64,000 bases of DNA from G965200765 sp965200765 (GTDB lineage Bacteria; Pseudomonadota; Gammaproteobacteria; Arenicellales; JAJDZL01). The stretch spans positions 3,162,001-3,226,000 of the forward strand of contig OZ241380.1 in the NCBI GenBank assembly GCA_965200765.1. The letters run 5' to 3'. The notes below the pieces were generated by a model that saw nothing but the letters and a program-made list of their open reading frames with translations, had not been told where the DNA came from and ran no database searches. The stretch's first letter is position 1. Each line of letters begins with the position of its first letter. Positions 9,690 through 20,054 of this stretch are shown here, in pieces. The position numbers and the translations under genes are program-made.

Positions 9690-10260
9690 GAGGTGTCTTT
9701 CAACCCTCCTCACCGAGCGCTTCCAGAGTAGTATACAATATCGTGCTTGCAAAGTTGAGTACAGTTTTACGGATGCGAGGTTGACAGGTAACGGTGATGT
9801 TTCGTTTGCGGCGTATTTGACGAATGTTGGCGAATGTTGGCGAATGTCAGCGACCAGGGCGGTTTGCGGGAGGTTTGAACAACACGTTGAAGAAGCGCTA
9901 GCGTGGCGCGACGGAGGCACAGAGCATTTGGTTGCAAGCGTATTTGCTGTTGATGGGGAAAGGTCGCTTGTCGTACATGGGTGATGCCTGTCAGGATTCG
10001 GTATTTCTGGTGCTGACTGGCTTGGGCGAGACGATGGGTTCGTGTTGAATGGGTGATTTCTCGTGTTGTTTCGGGAGTCGAAACTAGATAGATTTTAAGA
10101 GTTGGTGGTGACTGGCCGGGTCCGTAGTCGGCGATGGTTGCAAGTTGTGGTTGTGATTTCTCGGTGAGCGTGACGAATGCTCGTTGGAAATCGCGGTGGT
10201 GGATGTGGTGAGAGATTTGAAAAATAGTGGTGGGGATACTGCAAGTCACCCGTGCCGACC
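9690..10260 (+). mobile_element. IS1380-like relic
   Basis: Starts with the family's AGTAGTATACAATATCGTGC sequence, then frames giving VEYSFTDARLTGNGDVSFAA and a degraded WRDGGTEHLVAS block. It lacks the left terminal leader. From 10130 onward it is shared with 31490-31580. A direct GGCGAATGT triplication lies at 9825-9848. Confidence 0.6.
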
Positions 10261-10628
10261 GTAGCTAGAGACTCTCTCCGAAATCGGGACCTCAGCTCTT
10301 TTCAGAGCGTTGACCGTGGGTACCTGTTACTAACTGATTTGGCCGAAGTTGTCCGGTAGCCAAGTGTAACGCCTCTCACAAACGACTTTGGAAAGCCTTT
10401 ACGACTGGGCGCAGGTCATGTGCAAAAAATCCTGACATGCAAGAAAAAATACCAAGAACTTCAAAAACGCGAGCATAGATGCCTAGGGCATTACAAACCA
10501 TCGCCTGCCATCAGTCGTCAGCACAATTCTGGTCATTCAAACCAAATTCTACCTACCGCATTCTACCAAGTCTGGCTAATACGCATAGGTTTCACTGTGC
10601 GTACGTTCGTTCTAAAACGTTTTGTCAG
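10261..10628. other. Intergenic stretch, nothing recognised
   Basis: No supported gene, hairpin-T-run terminator or IS end was found in these 368 bases. Open frames here are short and lack ribosome sites. Confidence 0.5.
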
Positions 10629-11594
10629 TTACTCGGAATCAATCACATACACCTTCTTCAATGGGAACATCTTCTTTCCTTCATCTGGAATATTATCTAT
10701 GTGTTCGAGCCACAACTCTACAAAACGAACGTTATCAATTAGAGTTATAAAACTACTAGAATCAGTTCTGACATTATTTTCTGCAACTTTTGTAAAACCT
10801 TTTAAACTCACAACAACAGGAAATGAATCGTCACCACATAGCCCTCGAAGTCGTTGAATTTCTTCCATTCCGGTTCTATATTTTGTGTCTACATTTTTAG
10901 AATGCTTTACCTGAACTTTGACAATTTGTGTGTCAACTCCGATCGGGCCTTTATGTGCAATGATATCAACACCCCCATCCGGACCCGGCTTTGAAACATA
11001 GGGTACAGTGTAGCCCATGCCTTCAAATAAAAAACCGACAAGACGTTGAAATTCAAATGGATCCAACTTTTCCAAATATCTAAAAATTGAAGATCGTATG
11101 TCTTCCTCATTGAATGGTGACTCTTCAATTTCTTCCTCTTCTTCAATTTGCGTTGAAATATCGGTTTTCGTTGTATCAGAATCATCTGGATGAGACAATT
11201 TTTGACCTCTCGTATATGATTCTCTGTGAAAATCTCTGAAAGAACGTCCTAACTCTTCTTCCATTTCCTCTCGTTCGTCAGAATCATCTAGGAAATTCTT
11301 ACCTTCATCTGTGATTTCCCAAATACCGCGAGGACCAGATTTGTAGTTTTTGAATTTTAGGGTTGAAACCGCTAAACTTAATACAAAAAACCACCGTTCT
11401 TTCCTCGAGGAGTTATTGGTCCCAAAAGCATATTCTTGATTTTGAAAAACGAATTTATTTTTCAGTCTCTTCTGCAACAACTGTTCTTTAATTTGTGACG
11501 AATTCACAGGCCCAGAGGCGGAATCCAGTTCTTCGAGAACGAGTAATGCTACTTGTCCGACGAGTGTTGCGAATTTTGATAATTTATCAGGCAT
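10629..11594 (-). CDS. Mrr-like type IV restriction endonuclease
   Basis: 321 residues. The start is supported by GAGG about 7 nt upstream. The N-terminal ~100 residues resemble the Mrr winged-helix domain (ITDEGKNFLDD); an acidic linker follows (about 135-160). The C-terminal Mrr catalytic domain carries DPFEFQRLVGFLFEGMGY (Glu181), GPDGGVDIIA (Asp210) and VQVKH (Gln228-Lys230), the D-QxK variant of the PD-(D/E)XK nuclease. Mrr enzymes cut modified (methylated) foreign DNA in the cytoplasm. It stands alone; the only methylase nearby (5.6 kb) is broken. All expected catalytic residues are present, so it may be active. Confidence 0.9.
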   Translation of the reverse strand: MPDKLSKFATLVGQVALLVLEELDSASGPVNSSQIKEQLLQKRLKNKFVFQNQEYAFGTNNSSRKERWFFVLSLAVSTLKFKNYKSGPRGIWEITDEGKNFLDDSDEREEMEEELGRSFRDFHRESYTRGQKLSHPDDSDTTKTDISTQIEEEEEIEESPFNEEDIRSSIFRYLEKLDPFEFQRLVGFLFEGMGYTVPYVSKPGPDGGVDIIAHKGPIGVDTQIVKVQVKHSKNVDTKYRTGMEEIQRLRGLCGDDSFPVVVSLKGFTKVAENNVRTDSSSFITLIDNVRFVELWLEHIDNIPDEGKKMFPLKKVYVIDSE

Positions 11595-11699
11595 AATAGA
11601 ACCTCAAACTGAGTTGTTGTTTAGATTAACCATAATATAGGGAAATATATACAATGATAACCATCGTATACTGTTCTGTCTGACCAGAACACCAATGTT

Positions 11700-12215
11700 T
11701 ACTATTCTTCTTCCTTCTCCCCGTGCATCGGGACTCTCACCCAACGCGTCACTCGTGCCGCAAAGAACAAATTGTTGATGTGCCGGGGTCGGTTGCGGCA
11801 TGAAAATGTTCTGGTCGTCGAGTCCAGAGCTTCGTCCAAGGATTTTCGTGTTGCGAAAACGCGCAATGTTGGCGATTTTCGAGATTTGAACGTGAAGGTA
11901 TCTGATGGTTCTAGCAACATGGTTAAGACCGGGATGACAAGCGTATTTCCAGTGGCGGCCGGTGTCACTAGGTAGCGCATCTTGTTGGGCTTGTTCTTCT
12001 ACAGGCAACCCAAGGCTATCGGCAGAATGACTGCCGGGTTGCAAGTGAGGCACAAATGCACGGAGGTTTTGCCACGGAGGAAGTGGTTGCCAAGCAAATA
12101 GTTGCAACCCACACATGCGTGGATTCATTCCAAGTTGTTTCGCTGTGCAAAAGTCTGCTTCCAAATCATGAACCTCTCTTTTGGTTGGCTCATTTGAAAT
12201 TTCATTCTACAAATT
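11700..12215 (-). mobile_element. IS4/IS1182-like DDE element, C-terminal and right-end relic
   Basis: Minus-strand debris matching the 3' half of the 40770-41975 copy. The KPDKMRSLVT C-terminus appears as MRYLVTPAATG, followed by the same downstream ~190 bases (CCGGGGTCGG and AAAATGTTCTGGTCG landmarks on plus). Frames are broken. Confidence 0.65.
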
Positions 12216-12390
12216 CTACCCCCCCCCCCTATGCTCTTTGTCAAGTACTTTTTTCAATTTTCTTTTGAAATATCTATAACTAATTGTTTTTGTGAGATAA
12301 TTTGAGATCTGTAACACTCTTGAATTCCTGCATCGTTCAATTGTTTTAGGACTGTTTGTTAAATGTCCTGATTTTGCGGGATATTGGTCT
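12165..12390. repeat. Segment repeated in inverted orientation at about 35165-35400
   Basis: Read on the minus strand it matches 35165-35400: CATGAACCTCTCT/AGAGAGGTTCATG, a CAAGTACTTTTTT/AAAAAAGTACTTG block, and an AGTGTTATAGATTTCAAATT-like block. It includes an 11-C run at 12219-12229. The two copies probably derive from one IS junction. Confidence 0.7.
12219..12229 (+). repeat. Run of eleven C
   Basis: Eleven consecutive C, counterpart of the 11-G run at 35320-35330 inside the inverted segment copy. No intact gene begins beside it. Confidence 0.9.
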
Positions 12391-12394
12391 GTCC

Positions 12395-12850
12395 TTTTGA
12401 GATGGTGTTTTCCTGGCAAAATCAAAAGGTTTGGCATTATGTGGACCAACGCGGTGCTATGTTGCCGGGTTCGGTGTACAACCATCGTATCGACTCAGGC
12501 TTGGCATAGCGCTCAAGTGGGTGACCAGATCTCGCCAGTCGGCTTGTCCTTACACATTCGCCAGGTCTTGATGAACGGCATCCGTACCGCTATCAGTGCC
12601 ATTGACGCTGGTCCAACCGATCGAGATTGCATTCGAACAACGCGCACATCACACCATGCTCGTACTCTACCTGCACTAGCAGTTTTCAAAATCTTCACTA
12701 GTTCATCGTCTTGCATGTACACGGTCACCGTCCGCAAATCGCCCATTTGGGCGAATTCGTCAATACCCTCTAAGCCGAACAGGCTATAATAAATAGTTGG
12801 CTCGGGTTTTGCCAGTAATTGCTCCTTCTTAAAATTCATATACCTCGGTT
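12395..12850 (-). mobile_element. IS4/IS1182-like DDE element, N-terminal and central relic
   Basis: The minus strand encodes VYMQDDELVKIL (the family's N-terminal block, also at 36.7, 41.9 and 54.6 kb) joined by deletion to PFIKTWRMCKDKPTGEIW (central block, compare PFIETRRMWKDEPLGDI at 41.5 kb), then VDTMVV. An internal deletion plus several shifts make it inactive. Confidence 0.7.
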
Positions 12851-12924
12851 GAAGACAACTTAACAACTACGAAACTAACTCATACTATCACTAATTTCAA
12901 ATCTATCCATTAGGGAGAAATCGC

Positions 12925-13380
12925 ATGAACAGAATTGTCCTGTTGGTCGCCGGCGTTCTGGCGGCATCGGCACCGATTTCATACGCCGATAAGTACGTAT
13001 GGAAGGGTCATCAGACCGATGAATTCATCAATTCATACAGGAATTATATGGAATCATTAGTCGATCTTAGCAGTCATCGTCTCAATGGCCGGTTCGATAT
13101 AAGGGATTTGGTCGAGGAGGCCTACGACGAACATATCTCCAATCCACCGGATTCACAGGAAGATGGCGTGACCGGCCTATTGAGATTGGCGGCATGCATG
13201 AGAGGCATGCTGTATACCGGCAATAATAGCAAGGAGTTTGTACTGGATTACTGTCCATCGAACACCGCCAAGAAATGGGCTGCATGGTACGAGAATCATT
13301 CCAAAGAGGAATTGAGATTAAGGCATCGACTGGATATCATGCAGGAGATCCTGGATGATCGCTTCCTCCAGAAGAACTGA
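12925..13380 (+). CDS. Small secreted protein of unknown function (151 aa)
   Basis: Start at 12925 with an AGGGAG ribosome site about 8 nt upstream. The N-terminus MNRIVLLVAGVLAASAPIS followed by YADKY is a clear Sec signal peptide with likely cleavage after Ala21 (S-Y-A). The mature ~130 residues are hydrophilic, with two cysteines (LAACMRG and LDYCPSN) that could form a periplasmic disulfide. No family recognised; a lysozyme-inhibitor-like or immunity-like role would be speculation. It stands alone between IS relics and its codon use is GC-richer than the neighbouring defence genes. Confidence 0.8.
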   Translation: MNRIVLLVAGVLAASAPISYADKYVWKGHQTDEFINSYRNYMESLVDLSSHRLNGRFDIRDLVEEAYDEHISNPPDSQEDGVTGLLRLAACMRGMLYTGNNSKEFVLDYCPSNTAKKWAAWYENHSKEELRLRHRLDIMQEILDDRFLQKN

Positions 13381-13444
13381 CTTATGACCAATAGCAAGAA
13401 AGTACGTTATCGCATCTACCGGCGGTCTCTGTTGCCCAGATCTA

Positions 13445-13740
13445 CACTATGTAGGTGCGACGTCCGGCCAGAAAACTCTTAAAATTGCTGATGAAAATAT
13501 GAACCTTCGGAAGTCATTCATCCACTTTCTCCGGCGGGGCTGGCATTGGGTTATGTTGATACGATTCGCCCAGAACCTGCAAGTTGTTGAATACGTCCTT
13601 GCGAACTTTCGAATATGGCAAGATGTGATTCGTGAATTACCGAACCTGTTCCTAATTCACTCGCTCCACAGGATGAGGCGCCATGAAACAATGCCATTTT
13701 CTAGTTACACCATCGCGAAAATCATCAGCTAATTTGTCGG
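13445..13740 (-). mobile_element. IS1595-family relic, C-terminal part
   Basis: Minus-strand frames give KVDE.LPKVHIFISNFKSFLAG, matching PKVHIVISNFKSFLAG in the 49.4-50.3 kb copy. The N-terminal half is absent. It abuts an IS5 relic. Confidence 0.7.
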
Positions 13741-13744
13741 ACCC

Positions 13745-15008
13745 GAAAAAACCCTGTTTCATGTAGTTTTCATGCAAATGACGGCAACTCTGGAAGGCGA
13801 GCAACGACATTGGTTTTTCCAGCGTCATGCGAGAAAATAGTCGCCACCAGAAGTTGGCACAAAAATCCTGGTTTACTTCAGGATGATTCGCATGTTGTGC
13901 CCAGCGTAGCTCAGCATCGCATTCACCCCATGAATCTGACCAGAAATGAAAACCTGTGAATCGAACACAACGTGCACGCGGAAGCGGCAGTCCACAAACA
14001 CTTCTTCCGGCTTCTTTCCGGTAATCCGGTCTGTCTGACTGAGCAGGGTTGTTGCCGAATGACCATCGTGCAGATTGCCCGGAAACTCCTGACTGCCCCT
14101 CACTTTCACCTTGAACGCGTAACGCTTGTGCGCCTTGCCCTTGATGATGCATTCCATCTTCGGGGAATGTGTACTGTACGCCTTGGTCTGGTTAGTTCGC
14201 TCCCGGCCATCACTTGCCCAGAATCGTACGCAATTTCTTCACCCCATTCTTTATTCGCTGCATCCGATGCGCATGCGTATAGAGGTTGACCATCAAACTG
14301 AAACCCAGTACCCATTCGCACATAACATTGGCAAAGTTTCATACTTGCCGCCCGAGCCTTCTTCAACAAACGCTCGCGAATCCGGTTCAGCAACTTCGCA
14401 TCGGTCTAATACTGTCACTGCTTTCTTCTGCACCGTGGTAGCCATCGTCACTCAGTTCAAGTCGCTTTTCTTCGAAGCAACTGTAGCCAATCTGGCAATC
14501 GTTGTAGACTTCGAGATCAACTTGCGTTTTCGCCGACGCAAATGCGAAACCGCGATGGACAGCTCGCATCCAGCTACGGTTCTAGCTGAAAATGCGTCTC
14601 ATCGCAAAAATACTGCACATACGGATTGTCAAGCCACCATTCCACCTCCTCGTCCGACAAGCCGCGGGCATGCTTGAGTAACAACAGATCGACTATCATT
14701 CGAATCGGAAGACCGGAACGGCCATTGTCCGGGCAATACAACTAGTCGAAACAGTCCTCCAACTATTCACAAAGATTCTGTGCGGCCAGTTGCATCAGCG
14801 GATGGTCCGGCTGACAGGCGTAGAGCAGTGAAATGCGAAACAGCTCACTTTGATGAAGAGATTTGGGTTTGGGCGGGGTTATATCTTTCTCTTGGAGATT
14901 GCAAGAAGTCAAGCAATGATTATGCAATTTCAGGCCTGATTTTTTGCGCTTTTCGAATTGAATCTTCAATCAAACCGTTGTACAATTCTGAATTTTTTCA
15001 GTGCTGAC
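13745..15008 (-). mobile_element. IS5-family element, degenerate nearly full-length copy
   Basis: Right end CATGAAACAGGGTTTTTTCGG lies at about 13740-13765 (complement) and left end TTAGTCAGCACTGAAAAAAT near 15008. Between them, broken minus frames give HMRIILK, FVDCRFRVHVV (compare FVDHGYRGHSV at 45.9 kb), VECIIKGKAHKRYAF, LRQSYVRMG and PPKPKSLHQSELFRISLLYA at the N-terminus. Numerous stops; inactive. Confidence 0.8.
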
Positions 15009-15067
15009 TAAGTAAATTTAATCCATTGAGGTCTTGATCTTCAACTATTTGTGGACTTTTTGTTTTT

Positions 15068-15649
15068 CTATCGCAGACTGTAATTCTTATTCAATTGTCG
15101 ATTTGCAAAAGGCAAGAGCTTACAGTTGTTGATATTCTGCGCCTCTGATGTTTGTGCAACTTGAAAAGCAAAGTACGAAAGCATCTTATATTCAATTTCT
15201 TTAGGTTCGGAACACTTGTCAAAGTAAACGAATGTATCGTCGAGAATCGAAAGGGCATGTATCCATTTACCACCACGATGATTGCCTTTCATTCCCAATT
15301 TATGCCTATAGTATGAACTAACCCTTTTCCGTAAGTTCTGACTTGTTTGTCCAATGTAAAGTATATTTTCATTTGGCAACCAAAATTCTTCAAAATACTT
15401 TGCGACTAATTCAACAGTAGGAGTTTCACCGTTAATTTTAAATTTTTTACCGCTTTTAAGCCATGTATCAATTGCATCTTTGCATATTGGAATATCTGGC
15501 CTTGGAATTCCCTTTTGTTTGGGGTCATCACACAAGGAAACAACATAAACTCCACCATGGTTATCGGGTAAATCTTTACATCCCCAAGGAACTGGGCCTT
15601 GCGGAGATAGATCAACAGTTGAGAAAAGCTCTGAAACAGTTACTGGCAT
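15068..15649 (-). CDS. GIY-YIG nuclease-like protein
   Basis: Start placed at ATG 15649 (GGAAA 8 nt upstream), giving 193 residues. The GIY-like element is GGVYVVS at residues 32-38, and the YIG element ILYIGQTSQNLRKRVSSYYR starts near 96. The unusually long insert between them (about 60 residues) sets it apart from UvrC-type domains. Conserved Arg after YIG is present; a late Glu could be in EPKEIEYKML. GIY-YIG folds cut DNA in restriction, repair and mobile elements. No partner gene; flanked by IS5 and IS1380-like relics. Function beyond the fold is unknown. Confidence 0.7.
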   Translation of the reverse strand: MPVTVSELFSTVDLSPQGPVPWGCKDLPDNHGGVYVVSLCDDPKQKGIPRPDIPICKDAIDTWLKSGKKFKINGETPTVELVAKYFEEFWLPNENILYIGQTSQNLRKRVSSYYRHKLGMKGNHRGGKWIHALSILDDTFVYFDKCSEPKEIEYKMLSYFAFQVAQTSEAQNINNCKLLPFANRQLNKNYSLR

Positions 15650-15664
15650 TACAAATTTCCAAAT

Positions 15665-16300
15665 ATTAATGTTGTAGGAAAGGGACACATTCCTTAGTAT
15701 TTTCGGTACAGTACAGTTTTATTGACATATTACTCCCCCGGGGAAATGTCGTCATGAAACAGACAAACAGTATACAAAATCAGGCGAAAAATGTCGAGTA
15801 TGATTTCACGGATGTGAAGTTGAAGGAGGCGGTGGTGCGTTTGATGAGGGAAAGCGGGCTATGGGCTTGCTGGAGAAGGTTTGAACAGCAAGTTGAAAAA
15901 GCGCTGTCGCGGTGCGGCGGAGGTGTAGAGCATATTGTCGCAGGTGTATGCTGTTGATGGGCGAGGCAACTAGGCGGATTTGGACGATCCCCGTCAGATT
16001 TGGTATTCCGTGTGTTGACGGGATTGGGCGAGATGCCGTGTTTGCGTCGAATGGGTGATTTGTTAAGTTGCTTTGGGGAGGCGGATCTGGATTGATTTCG
16101 GGAGCTGGCGGTTCGCTGGTTGAATACATTGTCAGCGATGGTTACAAGACGTCATCATTTGAGTTTTGGTTGTGCGTCGGTGTTCATAGACAGCATCGAC
16201 ATTGAGATGGACGGGAAGTGTATTGAAAGTGCGAATCGTTGTTATTGCGACCTTACGCCATGATCAGATGCACTCGGTGTTTGTGGAGAATCTGATGATG
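15665..16300 (+). mobile_element. IS1380-like relic with left end
   Basis: Leader CCTTAGTATTTTCGGTACAG precedes ATGAAACAGACAAACAGTAT at 15754. Broken frames then give VEYDFTDVKL, VFRVLTGLGEMPCLRRMGD and VFIDSIDIEMDGKCIES. This is one of the better-preserved copies of the family and the best for defining it, but it has at least three frame breaks. Confidence 0.65.
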
Positions 16301-16329
16301 AGTTTGCGTTTGAACGAGGGTGGTTGCCA

Positions 16330-16450
16330 TTCTTGAAGTAGCTGAGAAACAATTTGTCTTAGGGAAGCCATTCGTCCATTTTATCCGGTGGAGTTGTTTT
16401 GGGCACATGCCGATGCGATTCTCACGGGACCCGCAAGGCAGTAGATGCAG
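16330..16450 (-). mobile_element. IS1595-family relic, short C-terminal scrap
   Basis: Shares the GAAGCCATTCATCCACTTT-type block (complement of the WLPKVHIVIS coding region) with 13.5, 28.25 and 49.6 kb. Confidence 0.5.
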
Positions 16451-17130
16451 TCGTGTGAATTTCCGAATTCAGTGTGATTTGCTATGTGAGCAACCGAATC
16501 AGCGTCAAATTCTTCGGAGTTGTCCGGTGCAATACTGTGCCGTTACTACGCGGCTCTGCTTTCGGCAACGTTTGGGGTCCAAGTTGAAGCATGAAATGGC
16601 TGTATGGACGGGTCTTCACTGGCAACAGGCGAGTGGTTCTGGTCAATAGAGTGATGCAAGATGGGCGGGGCGATTCGGTCCAGATTGTGGGGAAACACGA
16701 CCAGATGCACGTACGCGTTGAATTGCCCTCCACCTCTCCCTAGTGCGAAGCGTTGCACATGCCTTCTAGCATCGGCAAGTGGTGTCCATGCTGGTTTTAG
16801 ATAGTCTGGGTCTGCTCATCAAAATGACCTCGGTATCGTGCATTAAGGTGGTCAACCTGGATTAGATCGTCTTCGCCAATTTTTTCCGCAGATATCCGTG
16901 TCGTTTGTTCGGTTCCGGAGGCGATGTTTCAGAGTATATGCGAACTTCCTCAGGCAACAGGTCGGCACTAGCGTACAGTCTATAGCTGACCCTTTGATCT
17001 GGACCAACGCGGCATGATGCAACAAGTCGGTACTTTTGGGGTACCGGTTCAGTAGTTTTCTACGCGGCAATGCAATGCTACTCGATTTCTGGTGCAACAT
17101 GCAGGACAGTCAAATAGAGATCAGTCATTC
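16451..17130. other. Unassigned IS-like debris
   Basis: Open frames on both strands are short and mutually inconsistent. Nothing matches the families named elsewhere with confidence. No supported gene in these 680 bases. Confidence 0.4.
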
Positions 17131-17209
17131 TGTTTTCAAAAATGTATTGCACAGCCATACAAATTTGCTATACTGTTCGAGTTACATCACCACCCAATGG
17201 AGAATTCTG

Positions 17210-18460
17210 ATGACGAATCAAGATGAATATTTGTCCCTTGGACAACGAGCAAGATTAATCCCTGTGATTGCAGAATCTAGTAAAGAGCAACGCGCGACTT
17301 CAGTTTTTTTAGCAGTGTTCGCGAAAATTCAACCTTTGGCGGGGCAACTACTTCTTCCGATGAACTTGGGATGGAAGTTAGGAAAACAGTCAAAGATCGA
17401 AACGCTTACCGAAGTAGAACTCAAGAACACACTTGACAAAAAAGACAGACCTGATGGATTAATAATTATTGAAAGAGGCAAACAAGTATGGCGTGCATTA
17501 GTAGAAGTGAAGACTAGAAATTCAAAACTTGAAGCGGGACAGATTGAACGTTATTTGCAAATTGCAAATGATTACAAATTTGATGCAGTTATAACGATTT
17601 CGAATCAATTTGTAGCTAGTCCTGAACATAGTCCAGTAGGTGTCCAAAGGATAAAAGGTGTAGAACTATACCACTGGTCTTGGAAGTTTATTCAAACAGA
17701 GGCCAAATTATTGAATATTCGACAAGTTCTTGAAAATTCGTGTGAAACCTATATTTTGGATGAATTTATCAGGTTTCTAGATGATGATTCGGACTGCATT
17801 TCTGGAATTCAGCAAATGCCAACCTCATGGAATACGCTAGTTAGTATGGCTACTAAAGGAGAACAAATACAAAAGGGATCTCCAGATACGGAGGAAGTTG
17901 TGGCAACTTGGCACAGTGAAGTTAGAGAATTACAGTTGCAGTTAAGTCAAGAGTTAAAAACTAATGTATTAGTCAAAATGTCCAAGGAGCATGCAAATAA
18001 CCCTCTTAAACGTTTGGAAGATGGTCGTGAACATTTAGCCAAATCCAACGAATTATTAGCAGAATTTGAAATACCTGGTGTAGTTTCCTCTCTTGATGTA
18101 GTCGTAGACATTAGAGCTAAAGCAATTCGTACAAGTATGACCATTGCGGCAACTAAGAATAGAACAACTTCGACTGGAAAAATAGATTGGCTATTGAATC
18201 AATTACAAGTAGAACCAACTCAACAAGAAAGAGTCTCTATTCGAATCAATTTTGATGCCAGAAAACATCATCCATTACACTATAATTTGAAAGAATTGAA
18301 AGAAAACCAGGCTTTACGAAAGTTACCTGTAATACCAAAATTCTTTGTAGTTTACTCTGTATATGAGAACTTTTCTGGCACGAAAAAATTTATTGAAACA
18401 TTGGAAAAAGTTGTTCCGGAATTTTACAAAAACGTAGGGAAGTTATTTAAGAAAAAATAG
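17210..18460 (+). CDS. PD-(D/E)XK nuclease-like protein of unknown role (416 aa)
   Basis: The start is set at ATG 17210 because GGAG lies 7 nt upstream; longer in-frame starts read through IS debris. The N-terminal 150 residues carry ARLIPVIAESSKEQRATSVF, then RPDGLII (Asp82), ALVEVKTRN (Glu99, Lys101) and GQIERYLQIANDY, the arrangement of a PD-(D/E)XK nuclease core. ITISNQFVASPEHSPV and VELYHWSWKFIQTEAKLL follow, typical of a family sometimes labelled 'stress response protein'. The rest is helical and lysine-rich. Cytoplasmic. The biological role is not established; defence is inferred from the fold and neighbours. Confidence 0.7.
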   Translation: MTNQDEYLSLGQRARLIPVIAESSKEQRATSVFLAVFAKIQPLAGQLLLPMNLGWKLGKQSKIETLTEVELKNTLDKKDRPDGLIIIERGKQVWRALVEVKTRNSKLEAGQIERYLQIANDYKFDAVITISNQFVASPEHSPVGVQRIKGVELYHWSWKFIQTEAKLLNIRQVLENSCETYILDEFIRFLDDDSDCISGIQQMPTSWNTLVSMATKGEQIQKGSPDTEEVVATWHSEVRELQLQLSQELKTNVLVKMSKEHANNPLKRLEDGREHLAKSNELLAEFEIPGVVSSLDVVVDIRAKAIRTSMTIAATKNRTTSTGKIDWLLNQLQVEPTQQERVSIRINFDARKHHPLHYNLKELKENQALRKLPVIPKFFVVYSVYENFSGTKKFIETLEKVVPEFYKNVGKLFKKK

Positions 18461-18649
18461 GTTCCACTGTACTTGAACTATTGCGTCAAGAGTCTTTGTC
18501 AATTCACCTTGTCTGGAGAAGTTGAGCCGGTACAACTAGAAAAGCGGATACATCTACCCGAAATGCGGTCATGGCAAGTCGTTCGACTGAAAAACCATCA
18601 TTTGCATGAATACGCAACGTGTAGCTATCAATTTTCGTTGAAAGCCGAA

Positions 18650-19290
18650 ATTGTTTTCTGAGCTACGTGATTGCTGTTGCTCAAATGGTTGGCTTAGCAG
18701 ACAGACCGTTTTTCGAGTGCTTTGGAAAGTGCGACAGTCACAGTTGCACCCTAGAAGTCGTTTTTCTTCAATTTACCCGTACCCAATCCAGCAATCACCA
18801 TTGACTGCAAAGTCAACTCGCATTTGGATTTCACTACACGAATGCGAAACCGGACAGGGTGTTCGAAGTTAGTTGCAACTCCTGCTGAAAATGTGTCTTA
18901 CAGCAAAAATACTGCGTATGTGGACTATCAAAGCACTATTCAACCACCTCCTTCGTCTGAGTGGCTGTGAGCATATTCGCTTGAGTCGCAACAGACCGAC
19001 CATTGAATACAACTCGCCGAAACGATTCTTGACCTATTCATAAGACTTTGCTCGACCAGCTGAACCAGCGAATAACCCAGCCAACAGAAGTAGGGCAGGG
19101 AAATGCAAGACATTGCACTTTGATGCAATGATTTGGGGTTGGGCAGGGTCACTTCTTTCTCGTGGAGATTTCAAGAAGTCAAACAATGATTATACATCTT
19201 TTGGCAATCCCAGATTTGCTTTTTGTATATTTTCAGATTGATTCTTTAATCAAATTGTTGTATAATCCGAAAAGAGTTTTTCAGCAACAT
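18650..19290 (-). mobile_element. IS5-family relic, N-terminal third and left end
   Basis: Left end GTTGCTGAAAAACTCTTTTC lies at the right border (complement near 19288), with the conserved leader and LPNPKSLHQSAMSCISLPY start at about 19150. Degraded STYAVFLL and RIRVVKSKCELTL fragments follow. The catalytic region is missing. Confidence 0.65.
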
Positions 19291-19332
19291 AACTTACTTA
19301 ACTCGAAGCTTATAAAAATCGAGTACCATTAC

Positions 19333-20019
19333 TTAGGATAACTTATCTTGCTTTTGTTCAATTTTCTCAATCAACGATTCCAATGTCGAACAAAAATTTG
19401 AATCGTGATCTCCTTTGACGAGTCGGCAATTCCAGAGGTGTGACTGCTTAACTTTCTTATCGTAGTGGAATTTACCAAGCCAGTCATCCGAACAAGGGTC
19501 AATTATTTTTTGTTTATTGAAATTACTCAATAACCGTATTGCGTTTTTTTTTATATATTTGAGATCATCACTATTTTCGACTTCAAGGATTAATACTTTT
19601 AATTTTTTAATATGCTTGTTTATCTTTGGCTCAATTTCTGGGCAATTCTCTTTAACCCACTCGGCTCTTTTTCTAATGGTGCCAAGCTCAGGTATCTCTA
19701 AATTAAAATCTCTATGCGCAAGAGTAACACTCAAGTGATTACGAAATACCGAAAATCTAGAATTATTCGTTTTGTTGTGACTCGTTAATCGTTTCGGAGT
19801 GCTCTCCGAATATCCAACGCGTACCACTCTATTGCAATTGTTCGATTGAAATCGGTATTCGCCATCTTCAAAATAGAATTCTACTCCAGATTGCGGTAGA
19901 TTATTTCGATTACGCACATCAACTAGTCGAAAGGGTTTAGAAACAGGCCACTTGATTCTGCCGAGTAGTTGATAGAATAATTCTATATCAGTTGATCGAG
20001 TATTTTCAAAACTTTGCAT
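19333..20019 (-). CDS. GIY-YIG-like family protein A (228 aa)
   Basis: The N-terminal half carries LPQSGVEFYFEDGEYRF, then NCNRVVRVGYSESTPKRLTSH and SRFSVFRNHLSVTLA, a layout I know from standalone GIY-YIG-fold proteins (GVYFFFE / RVVRVG / RL..H / SIFRRHVG). The C-terminal half keeps AIRLLSNFNKQKIIDPCSDDWLG and LWNCRLVKGDHD. A homologue with the same block order is at 30657-31328. The start codon is preceded by GGGAA at about -11. No signal peptide. The role is unknown; nuclease activity is inferred from the fold. Confidence 0.7.
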   Translation of the reverse strand: MQSFENTRSTDIELFYQLLGRIKWPVSKPFRLVDVRNRNNLPQSGVEFYFEDGEYRFQSNNCNRVVRVGYSESTPKRLTSHNKTNNSRFSVFRNHLSVTLAHRDFNLEIPELGTIRKRAEWVKENCPEIEPKINKHIKKLKVLILEVENSDDLKYIKKNAIRLLSNFNKQKIIDPCSDDWLGKFHYDKKVKQSHLWNCRLVKGDHDSNFCSTLESLIEKIEQKQDKLS

Positions 20020-20054
20020 TTTGCTTTGATTCCCGCCTAAGGCGTTGAAAAATC